Notes under the pieces: model-generated | Told to the model about the DNA's origin: nothing | Database searches by the model: none | The model's input: the letters and a program-made list of their open reading frames with translations, nothing else | Shown here: piece by piece, positions 57,381 to 64,000 of the stretch | How the letters are laid out: each line of letters starts with the position of its first letter | Position numbering within the stretch: position 1 is the first letter of the stretch | Position numbers and translations under genes: made by a program | Source: Mycobacterium marseillense | Lineage (GTDB): Bacteria > Actinomycetota > Actinomycetes > Mycobacteriales > Mycobacteriaceae | NCBI RefSeq assembly: GCF_010731675.1 | Contig: NZ_AP022584.1 | Location: 5,208,001 to 5,272,000 of the forward strand | Reading direction: 5' to 3' | Length of the DNA stretch: 64,000 nucleotides

Positions 57381-58864
57381 GCGACCTCCTGTGGCGGCCA
57401 ATGGTTTACCGGATGCTCGAGGGTGGTCCAAAGATATTGGGTGGCATAGGAACGCCAGGGGCGCCAGCGGGCGGCCCGTTCGATGAGGGAGCGTTCGTCG
57501 GACGGAAGCCCCAGCTGTTTGGCGGCCAGGCGCAGCCCGAGATCGCTGGCGGGGAAGGCATCCGGGTCTCCCAGGCCCCGCATCGCGATCACTTCCGCGG
57601 TCCAGGGGCCCACTCCGGGCAACGCGAGTAATTGGCTGCGGGCACTGTCCCAGTCGCACCCGGTGTCCAGCACGATGCCGCCGTCGGCGAGGCCGGCGAC
57701 CAATGCGCTCAGCGTGCGCCGGCGGGCGGTGGGCACCGCCAGATGGACGGGGTCGATCTCGGCGAGCTCTTCGACGGAGGGGAAGGTGCGGGTCAACGTC
57801 CCGCCGGGGTCGTTGACCGGCTGTCCGTACGCGGCGACCAGGCGGCCGGCGTGGGTGCTCGCGGCCCTGGTGGACACCTGCTGCCCGAGCACTGCGCGCA
57901 CCGCGAGCTCGGCTTCGTCGACGGTGCGCGGAATGCGCTGACCGGGCGCCTTGGCTACGACGGGGCGCAGCTCGGTGTCCCCGCCCAGCGCTTCGTCGAC
58001 CGCTTCCGGGTCCGCGTCGAGGTCCAGCAGCCGCCGGCAGCGGGCGATCGCCGTGGTCAGGTCGCGGAAATCGTCGAGCACGAGGACGCAATGGACATGG
58101 TCGACGGCCGGCGTCAGGGTCACGATGGCGTTGCCGAACGGAAGGCGCAGGGTGCGCCGGTACGCGCCGTCGCGGACCTCCTCGCACCCGGGAACGGTGC
58201 CCGCCGCGAGATGGCCGAAGACGCCCTCGTAGGCGAACGGCGTGCGAACCGGGAGTCGAAGGCACACGGAGCCGGCCGAATTGCCCTCCGCCGCGGGCCG
58301 CGCCGCGGCGCGCCGGCGCAGCGTGCTCGGCGTGCCCTCGAACACCGAACGCACCGTGTCGTTGAACTGACGGATGCTGGAGAAGCCCGCGGCGAAGGCG
58401 ACGTCGCCGAACGGCAGGTCCGTCGTCTCGATCAGCACACGAGCGGTCTGTGCGCGCTGCGCGCGGGCCAGTGCGAGCGGGCCGGCGCCGACCTCGGCCT
58501 GCAGGAGCCGTTCGAGCTGGCGAGTGGTGTAACCGAGGTGGGCGGCCAGGCCGCCGACGCCGTCGCGGTCCACCGTGCCGTCGGCGATGAGCCGCATCGT
58601 GCGCGCCACCACGTCACCGCGCACGTTCCATTCCGGGGATCCCGGCGAGGCGTCCGGGCGGCACCGTTTGCAGGCCCGAAAGCCGGCGCGCTGGGCGGCC
58701 GCCGCCGTGGGGTAAAACCGCACGTTGCGAGCGAACGGCGGCCGCACCGGGCAGCTGGGGCGGCAATAGATCCCGGTGGTCAACACGGCGGTGACGAACC
58801 AGCCGTCGAACCGCGCGTCCTTGGACTGGACGGCGCGGTAGCAGCGGTCGAAATCGTCGTGCAC
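57377..58864 (-). CDS. alkA: Ada/AlkA fusion: adaptive-response regulator and DNA-3-methyladenine glycosylase
   Basis: A 495-residue fusion. The N-terminal Ada domain holds the zinc cysteines Cys34, Cys38, Cys65 and Cys68, spaced as in E. coli Ada (Cys34 would accept methyl groups from phosphotriesters). An AraC-type HTH follows (about 85-180), then the AlkA glycosylase with the helix-hairpin-helix [19 protein letters not shown] and a catalytic Asp nearby. The Ada O6-methyltransferase domain is supplied separately by ogt. The GTG at 58864 is chosen from the family N-terminus. Confidence 0.94.
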   Translation of the reverse strand: MHDDFDRCYRAVQSKDARFDGWFVTAVLTTGIYCRPSCPVRPPFARNVRFYPTAAAAQRAGFRACKRCRPDASPGSPEWNVRGDVVARTMRLIADGTVDRDGVGGLAAHLGYTTRQLERLLQAEVGAGPLALARAQRAQTARVLIETTDLPFGDVAFAAGFSSIRQFNDTVRSVFEGTPSTLRRRAAARPAAEGNSAGSVCLRLPVRTPFAYEGVFGHLAAGTVPGCEEVRDGAYRRTLRLPFGNAIVTLTPAVDHVHCVLVLDDFRDLTTAIARCRRLLDLDADPEAVDEALGGDTELRPVVAKAPGQRIPRTVDEAELAVRAVLGQQVSTRAASTHAGRLVAAYGQPVNDPGGTLTRTFPSVEELAEIDPVHLAVPTARRRTLSALVAGLADGGIVLDTGCDWDSARSQLLALPGVGPWTAEVIAMRGLGDPDAFPASDLGLRLAAKQLGLPSDERSLIERAARWRPWRSYATQYLWTTLEHPVNHWPPQEVA

Positions 58865-59087
58865 GCTTCCAGGCTTACACCCGCGCGCCGACAAAACTAG
58901 CGGAAAAGCGACATCGTGGTGGGCGTAGGTGCCGGGGCCACGCATCGGCGTCGGCCTGGCCTGACGCCGGAGTGGCTTTCTTGTCGAATCGAGGTACTTC
59001 CTGCACGCGATGGTATTAACTGTGACCCAACTCGCCGGCTCTGACAGCGACCCGACGGGGTGAGTGAGTTCGGGGAAAGGCGAACTG

Positions 59088-60161
59088 ATGAAGCGGCTGG
59101 CGACGTGGTGGGGGCAGGACGACCACTTCGATTGGCTGACAGGCTATTTGCAAGCGCACGGGCTGAGCACCTACACCCGCAGGGTGTTGGCTGTCGTGGC
59201 GGCCTCATTGGTGCTGGTGCCCGTCAACGTGTGGTGTGGCCCTGTCCCGTTGTATCCACATGTGGCGCTCACGGTTTCGGTGCTGGCCGCGGTGATCGGA
59301 CTGGTGATGACGGTGCTGTGGTTGAGTGGGTGGCCCACTCGGCGCCAGTCCATCTTCTACATCATGACCGGCACGGTAGCCATTGGCGGCGGCTGCCTAT
59401 GGCAACCCCAGCCGCTCGTCGGACTGATGGCATGCTCGGCGCTGTCGGTGACCGGCGGCTACATCGCTTTCTTCCACACCTCCAAGCTCATGGCGCTGAA
59501 CTTCTGCGCGGCCAGCGCGATCGGGGCCTGGCAAGCGGTGCGCCTGGCCGCCACGGGGCAGGCTGTGCTGGCCTTCACCGGTTACTTTCTGGTGCTGGAA
59601 CTCAACGTGGTGGTTCCGCTCGCCATCCAGGTCGTGGTGCGCGCGCTGTGGGTGGATCTCTCGCGGGCCAACCGCGACCCGCTGACCGGCTTGCTGAACC
59701 GGCGGGCCTGCGACAGGGCGATCGTCGGTCGGATGCTCGCGGGCGCCCATCACCTGTTCCTGGCGGTGGCGATGGTCGATCTGGACCGCTTCAAGGAGCT
59801 CAACGACACCCGTGGGCACGCCGCCGGCGATGCGGCGCTCATCGAGGTGGCGGGCACCCTGACGACCGCTTGCGGTGAGACCGCCATCGTCGGCCGCGTT
59901 GGCGGGGAGGAATTCCTGGTCGCCGACATCGTCACCGCCGAACAGCTGCCGGAGTGGGGCCGACAGCTCTGTGACGCGATCGCCGCGATGGACGCATCGG
60001 TGACCGCCAGCGTCGGAATCGCGACCCTGGCGTTGCGCAGCGTCGTCTCGGACTATGCCGAGCACGCGTTTCACCAATTGGTCGCCCAGGCCGACACCGC
60101 GATGTATGAAGCCAAACGGTGCGGCGGCAACCAAAGTCGCCACCGCCAGGTGCCGGTCTGA
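59088..60161 (+). CDS. membrane-bound GGDEF diguanylate cyclase
   Basis: A 357-residue protein with about six membrane helices (residues 38-195) and a single GGDEF domain. The active site reads GGEEF (272-276), the metal-site LDRFKELNDTRGHAAGD is intact, and a TASVGIA segment and C-terminal ADTAMYEAKR are normal, so it should make cyclic di-GMP. The usual inhibitory RxxD site upstream is replaced by GETA, so product inhibition is probably absent. There is no EAL domain. ATG at 59088 after GGGGAAAGG. Its end is 12 bp from the convergent adenylate cyclase. Confidence 0.88.
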   Translation: MKRLATWWGQDDHFDWLTGYLQAHGLSTYTRRVLAVVAASLVLVPVNVWCGPVPLYPHVALTVSVLAAVIGLVMTVLWLSGWPTRRQSIFYIMTGTVAIGGGCLWQPQPLVGLMACSALSVTGGYIAFFHTSKLMALNFCAASAIGAWQAVRLAATGQAVLAFTGYFLVLELNVVVPLAIQVVVRALWVDLSRANRDPLTGLLNRRACDRAIVGRMLAGAHHLFLAVAMVDLDRFKELNDTRGHAAGDAALIEVAGTLTTACGETAIVGRVGGEEFLVADIVTAEQLPEWGRQLCDAIAAMDASVTASVGIATLALRSVVSDYAEHAFHQLVAQADTAMYEAKRCGGNQSRHRQVPV

Positions 60162-60173
60162 GCCGTCGAAGTC

Positions 60174-61799
60174 CTACTGAGCGGGTGGAGCGACGTCGTC
60201 GAGCGACGCCAAGCGGGTGGGGCGCCCGTGCCCGCGCAGGGTGACGGTGTCGCCCAACGACCAACGTGCGCGCTCGCTTTCGCTCGCTCCCTCGATGGCG
60301 TCGGCGGTCGCGAGCAGATGGTGGGCGTGTGACTTGGCGAGCTCGCACAGCCGCGCCGCCTCGTTGACCGGCTCACCGATGACGGTGTATTCGAATCGTT
60401 CTTTGGCGCCGACGTTCCCGGCGACGACTTGGCCTGCCGCCACACCGATGCCGGCTTCGAGGTCGGCCATCTCGTCGGCCAGCCGCTCGGCGATACAGCG
60501 GGCGGCGGCCAGCGCCGCGTCTTCGGGACTGTCCAGGCGGTTCGGCGCTCCGAAGATGGCCAGCGACGCATCGCCTTCGAATTTATTGACCAGCCCGCAG
60601 TAGCGGTCCACCTCCTCGACGACGATCGCGAAGAAACGGTTCAGCACCGCAACGACTTCGGCTGGCGGTTGGCTCGTCACCAGCTGCGTCGACCCGACGA
60701 TGTCGATGAAGACGACGGCAACATGGCGTTCTTCCCCGCCCAGCTTCGGCCGTTCACGTTCCGCGGCAAGGGCGACCTCGCGCCCGACGTGGCGGCCGAA
60801 CAGATCGCGGACCCGTTCCCGCTCCCGCAGTCCGTCGACCATCGTGTTGAAGCCGCGTTGCAGCTCGCCGAGTTCGGTGCCGTCGAACACCACGAGGTTT
60901 CCGCGCAGATCGCCGCGCTCCACGCGCGCCAGCGCGGCACGGACCACCCGCACCGGTGTCGCGGTGAGCCAGGCCAAGATCCACATCAGGACGCACCCGA
61001 AGATCAGCGGGGCCGTCGACACGATCAACACGGCCACCGCGAACTGGGTCTGGGTCAGATTGCGCAACACGAGTTCGAAAAAGGCCAGCATCATGATCCC
61101 CATGACGGGCACGGCCGAACCGAGGAACCAGACGACCATCGTGCGGCCCATGATGCCCGCCGCGAACCGTCGTGGCGGTGGTCCGGCTTCGAGCGCCTGC
61201 GCGGCTACGGGACGCAGCGCGAACTCCGCGAGCAGATAACTCGCGGTGGCGACCACCACTCCGGCAAAGCTCACGACGAGCAGGAACCGCGGAATGAACT
61301 GCGAGTTGGCCAAGCCGAACAGCGTCGTCAGCAGCACCGTCCCAATGCCCCACAAGACGAGGTCGACGAGGGCGATGCGCCACGGGGCGACAAAGGTGTT
61401 GCGCTCGTCCTCTGGGGTCGGCTTGCGCTCTTCGATCGCCCAGCGCAGGGCGATCACGGTCCGGCGGGTGATCCAATACGTGCCCCACGCCGAGGCCGCC
61501 ACGATGTAGGCCGGTGCGGCACCGAACGTGATCCACGCCGGCGCGTCGTCGAACACGCTCGGCACCGGGATGGCGACGGTGACCAACAGCAGGGCGACGG
61601 CGACACCGATCAGGTTCGCCCCCAGCACCATCACCGTCATGATGATCTGGATGCGCACCCGGCGACGGCCCTGGCTTTCCGACACCCGCCCGAGCAGCAG
61701 GGAGCCGTACGCCGGCGTCTCCGGCAGACGGCCGCTCTGACGGGTGACGCGCTCGAGCACCCGGCCGATTCGTTGTGCCAAGGACGTGTTGGCCGACAT
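60174..61799 (-). CDS. class III adenylate cyclase with HAMP domain (Rv1318c/1319c/1320c-like)
   Basis: A 541-residue membrane protein: six hydrophobic helices to about 285, a HAMP linker ([20 protein letters not shown]), then the cyclase domain (from about 350). Metal-binding Asp residues are in [10 protein letters not shown] and [13 protein letters not shown]; the purine-site Lys is in that NKFEGD segment; the transition-state Asn/Arg are in VNEAARL. One substrate-site position reads VIGEPVN where Asp is common. M. tuberculosis has three tandem paralogues here as I recall; this window has one. Confidence 0.92.
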   Translation of the reverse strand: MSANTSLAQRIGRVLERVTRQSGRLPETPAYGSLLLGRVSESQGRRRVRIQIIMTVMVLGANLIGVAVALLLVTVAIPVPSVFDDAPAWITFGAAPAYIVAASAWGTYWITRRTVIALRWAIEERKPTPEDERNTFVAPWRIALVDLVLWGIGTVLLTTLFGLANSQFIPRFLLVVSFAGVVVATASYLLAEFALRPVAAQALEAGPPPRRFAAGIMGRTMVVWFLGSAVPVMGIMMLAFFELVLRNLTQTQFAVAVLIVSTAPLIFGCVLMWILAWLTATPVRVVRAALARVERGDLRGNLVVFDGTELGELQRGFNTMVDGLRERERVRDLFGRHVGREVALAAERERPKLGGEERHVAVVFIDIVGSTQLVTSQPPAEVVAVLNRFFAIVVEEVDRYCGLVNKFEGDASLAIFGAPNRLDSPEDAALAAARCIAERLADEMADLEAGIGVAAGQVVAGNVGAKERFEYTVIGEPVNEAARLCELAKSHAHHLLATADAIEGASESERARWSLGDTVTLRGHGRPTRLASLDDVAPPAQ

Positions 61800-61831
61800 G
61801 GTGGCGTCAGCCTAATTTGTCGGCCACGCTC

Positions 61832-61847
61832 TAAGGTGAGTCGGGTG
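61832..61847 (+). promoter_or_regulatory. leaderless-type promoter of nucS
   Basis: TAAGGT (61832-61837) lies 7 nt before the GTG start (61845). There is no ribosome binding site. Confidence 0.45.
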
Positions 61848-62516
61848 CGTCTAGTGATCGCTCAATGCACCGTTGACTACGTCGGCCGGCTCACCGCGCA
61901 CCTGCCCTCCGCGCGCAGGCTGTTGCTGTTCAAGGCCGATGGATCGGTCAGTGTGCACGCCGACGACCGCGCCTACAAGCCGCTGAACTGGATGAGCCCG
62001 CCGTGCTGGCTGAGCGAGCAGCCCGGTGATCCCGCGCCGGTGTGGGTGGTCGAAAACAAGGCCGGCGAGCAACTGCGGATCACCGTCGAGGAGATCGAAC
62101 ACGACTCCAGCCACGACCTGGGCGTGGACCCGGGGCTGGTCAAGGATGGCGTCGAAGCGCACCTGCAGGCGTTGCTCGCCGAGCACGTGCAGCTACTGGG
62201 CGAGGGATACACCCTGGTGCGTCGCGAGTACATGACCGCGATCGGCCCCGTCGATCTGCTGTGCCGCGACGAACGCGGCGCCTCGGTGGCCGTGGAGATC
62301 AAGCGGCGCGGCGAGATCGACGGCGTCGAGCAGCTCACCCGCTACCTCGAACTGCTCAACAGGGACAGCCTGCTGGCCCCGGTGCAAGGGGTCTTCGCGG
62401 CCCAGCAGATCAAGCCGCAGGCGCGCACCCTGGCCGTCGATCGCGGGATCCGTTGTGTGACATTGGATTACGACAAGATGCGCGGCATGGACAACGACGA
62501 GTACCGGCTGTTCTGA
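61845..62516 (+). CDS. nucS: endonuclease NucS/EndoMS, mismatch-specific
   Basis: A 223-residue actinobacterial endonuclease that cuts both strands at mismatches, replacing MutS/MutL in mycobacteria. The catalytic residues Asp137, Glu151 and Lys153 ([18 protein letters not shown]) are intact. It acts with the sliding clamp through a C-terminal segment (MDNDEYRLF). GTG at 61845 from family N-terminus; divergent from the cyclase gene. Confidence 0.96.
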   Translation: MRLVIAQCTVDYVGRLTAHLPSARRLLLFKADGSVSVHADDRAYKPLNWMSPPCWLSEQPGDPAPVWVVENKAGEQLRITVEEIEHDSSHDLGVDPGLVKDGVEAHLQALLAEHVQLLGEGYTLVRREYMTAIGPVDLLCRDERGASVAVEIKRRGEIDGVEQLTRYLELLNRDSLLAPVQGVFAAQQIKPQARTLAVDRGIRCVTLDYDKMRGMDNDEYRLF

Positions 62517-62527
62517 AGCCTCGTCAC

Positions 62528-62542
62528 TAGACTGATCGCATG
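62528..62542 (+). promoter_or_regulatory. leaderless-type promoter of the Rv1322-like gene
   Basis: TAGACT (62528-62533) lies 6 nt before the ATG at 62540. Confidence 0.4.
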
Positions 62543-62848
62543 CCTCGGCGCCGCACACCGCCACGCAGGCAGCGGCCCTCGGCGCCGCCGCCGGCGCTGC
62601 GCCGGGTGGAGGTCGGGCCCGACGGCCACGAGTACGAGGTTCGTCCCGTCGCGGCGGCCCGCGCGGTCAAGACCTATCGGTGCCCCGGCTGCGATCACGA
62701 AATCCGCTCCGGCTCAGCACATCTGGTGGTGTGGCCGATCGATTCGGCGTTCGGGACAGACGCGGGTCACGTCGAGGACCGCCGCCATTGGCACACGCCG
62801 TGCTGGGCGCACCGCGCCACCCGCGGTCCCACCAGGAAGTGGTCTTGA
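62540..62848 (+). CDS. small zinc-ribbon-like protein (Rv1322-like)
   Basis: A 102-residue protein. The N-terminus is basic and Pro/Arg-rich (RRRTPPRRQRPSAPPP). The rest has CPGC and a later HWHTPCW, a probable zinc site, with a conserved KTYRCPGCDHEI core found across actinobacteria. Function unknown; it may bind nucleic acid. It lies 23 bp after nucS. Confidence 0.75.
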   Translation: MPRRRTPPRRQRPSAPPPALRRVEVGPDGHEYEVRPVAAARAVKTYRCPGCDHEIRSGSAHLVVWPIDSAFGTDAGHVEDRRHWHTPCWAHRATRGPTRKWS

Positions 62849-62858
62849 GTAGCGGTCC

Positions 62859-63323
62859 TCAGGCGGCCGGTTCGACGAGTTCGATCAGAACTCCGCCGCC
62901 GTCCTTGGGGTGGATGAAGTTGATCCGGGAGTTTGCCGTGCCGCGACGGGGTGCGTCGTAGATCAACCGCACGCCTTGCTCGCGGAGCCGCTCGACCATG
63001 GTGTCGAGGTCGCTGACCCGAACGGCCATCTGCTGGATGCCCGGACCGCGCTTGTCGAGGAACTTCGCGATCGTCGAGGACTCGTCGAACGGGGCCATCA
63101 ACTGGATCTGTGCGGTGCCCGCCGGGGCACCCCGCACCGCCAGCATGGCTTCGCGGATTCCCTGCTCCTCGTTGACTTCCTCGTGCACCAGGATCATGCC
63201 GAGGTGGTCGTGGTACCAGTCGATGGCGGCGTCCAGGTCGGCGACTGCGATGCCGACGTGATCGATCGCCGTCACCAGCGAGGTGGCCAGGATCTGACGG
63301 GCGTCAACTTGATCGGTCGTCAT
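62859..63323 (-). CDS. mce: methylmalonyl-CoA epimerase
   Basis: A 154-residue VOC-fold enzyme that interconverts (S)- and (R)-methylmalonyl-CoA, linking propionyl-CoA catabolism with the B12-dependent mutase. Family motifs: AIDHVGIAVADLDAAIDWY, IQLMAPFDESSTIAKFLDKR, GPGIQQMAVRV and FIHPKDGGGVLIELVE (metal-site His and Glu residues). Start ATG 63323 rather than the upstream 63347. It is convergent with the Rv1322-like gene and divergent from fadA4. Confidence 0.93.
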   Translation of the reverse strand: MTTDQVDARQILATSLVTAIDHVGIAVADLDAAIDWYHDHLGMILVHEEVNEEQGIREAMLAVRGAPAGTAQIQLMAPFDESSTIAKFLDKRGPGIQQMAVRVSDLDTMVERLREQGVRLIYDAPRRGTANSRINFIHPKDGGGVLIELVEPAA

Positions 63324-63415
63324 CACATAACGGTAACCTGGCGGCAAAGATTGCGCTTCTCCGGGAGGCCGAAACGGCCGTCGGGGGAGCGCCCAGCAGG
63401 CCTTAGGAGAGAGTC

Positions 63416-64000
63416 ATGACGACGTCGGTGATCGTTGCTGGAGCACGCACCCCCATCGGCAAGTTGATGGGTTCGCTGAAGGATTTCTCGGGCAGCGATC
63501 TGGGTGCCATCGCGATCGCCGGCGCGCTGGAGAAGGCCAATCTTCCGGCCTCCGCGGTCGACTACGTGATCATGGGCCAGGTGCTGACGGCCGGGGCCGG
63601 CCAGATGCCGGCACGCCAGGCGGCCGTGGCGGCCGGCATCGGCTGGGACGTTCCGGCGCTGACCATCAACAAGATGTGCCTGTCCGGAATCGACTCCATC
63701 GCGCTGGCCGACCAGCTCATTCGTGCTGGCGAGTTCGAGGTGGTGGTGGCCGGCGGTCAGGAGTCCATGTCGAAGGCGCCCCACCTGCTGATGGACAGCC
63801 GCTCGGGTTACAAGTACGGCGACGTCACGGTCCTCGACCACATGGCCTACGACGGCCTGCACGACGTGTTCACCGACCAGCCGATGGGCGCCCTTACCGA
63901 GCAGCGCAACGACGTCGACAAGTTCACCCGCCAGGAGCAGGACGAGTTCGCTGCGGGTTCGCATCGCAAGGCCGCCGCGGCGTGGAAGGACGGCGTTTTC
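63416..64000 (+). CDS. fadA4: acetyl-CoA acetyltransferase (thiolase), N-terminal half
   Basis: The first 195 residues of a thiolase cut off by the window edge (usual length about 390). The nucleophilic Cys88 is in [14 protein letters not shown]; the N-terminus [17 protein letters not shown] and [11 protein letters not shown] are typical of biosynthetic or acetoacetyl-CoA thiolases. It condenses or cleaves acyl-CoA. The ATG at 63416 follows AGGAGAG. By order it corresponds to Rv1323. Confidence 0.93.
   Translation, partial: MTTSVIVAGARTPIGKLMGSLKDFSGSDLGAIAIAGALEKANLPASAVDYVIMGQVLTAGAGQMPARQAAVAAGIGWDVPALTINKMCLSGIDSIALADQLIRAGEFEVVVAGGQESMSKAPHLLMDSRSGYKYGDVTVLDHMAYDGLHDVFTDQPMGALTEQRNDVDKFTRQEQDEFAAGSHRKAAAAWKDGVF

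Noticed and set aside
56889..58265. Open frame of 458 codons covering ogt and part of alkA
   Set aside because: Only the last 163 residues are homologous (Ogt); the rest is an Arg/Pro-rich out-of-frame reading of alkA.
60429..62516. 695-codon frame ending in nucS
   Set aside because: The upstream part is antisense to the adenylate cyclase; NucS homology starts at 61845.

Overview
The window is a GC-rich actinobacterial chromosome segment that reads as a Mycobacterium. Gene order runs oppABCD - canA - cysD/cysNC - Rrf2 regulator - argS - lysA - thrA/C/B - rho - rpmE - prfA - prmC - Sua5 - wecA - atp operon - murA - rrn - ogt/alkA - adenylate cyclase - nucS - epimerase - fadA4, the order I recall from the M. 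tuberculosis Rv1278-Rv1323 region. A PE gene, two PPE-SVP genes, an F420-type oxidoreductase and a MurA with Asp at the usual catalytic Cys support this. The 16S gene has the long helix 18 typical of slow growers. I do not name a species.

Layout. 1-8.6 kb: 3' part of an SMC-like ATPase, an alpha/beta hydrolase, then the leftward oppB-C-D-A peptide importer with overlapping genes. 8.8-14.1 kb: carbonic anhydrase, an IS30-type element with a frameshifted transposase, the sulfate-activation genes cysD and cysNC, and an Rrf2 regulator. 14.1-23.1 kb: accessory region with two VOC proteins, an F420-type oxidoreductase, a TPR protein, an ion channel carrying nucleotide-binding domains on both sides of the pore, SnoaL-like and Nudix proteins, two exported proteins, an acidic repeat protein and a Fic protein next to a cluster of repeated operator-like motifs. 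23.1-36.3 kb: tRNA-Arg, argS-lysA-thrA-thrC-thrB, rho, rpmE, prfA-prmC-Sua5-wecA. 36.5-45 kb: the F1Fo ATP synthase operon and a DUF2550 protein. 45-52.5 kb: cobalamin adenosyltransferase (leftward), murA, and the rRNA operon with its promoters, leader, spacer and terminator. 52.7-56.9 kb: accessory insertion with PE/PPE genes and an HTH/membrane-protein pair. 56.9-64 kb: ogt-alkA repair pair, a GGDEF protein convergent with an adenylate cyclase, nucS, a zinc-ribbon protein, methylmalonyl-CoA epimerase and the first half of fadA4.

Functional links. cysD/cysNC make APS and PAPS, and the neighbouring Rrf2 protein is a candidate regulator. lysA and thrA/C/B belong to aspartate-family amino acid synthesis. 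prfA and prmC form a translation-termination pair (PrmC methylates the release-factor GGQ). wecA, atp and murA serve the envelope and energy supply. ogt, alkA and nucS are DNA-repair genes.

The most unusual non-coding signals are the TTAAGTGAGG-like motif cluster beside fic, a perfect 7-1-7 palindrome between a VOC gene and the oxidoreductase gene, paired CATATATG sites between divergent PE and PPE genes, hairpins before atpE and between rpmE and prfA, and several start codons placed 6-8 nt after a -10-like hexamer, which suggests leaderless transcripts.
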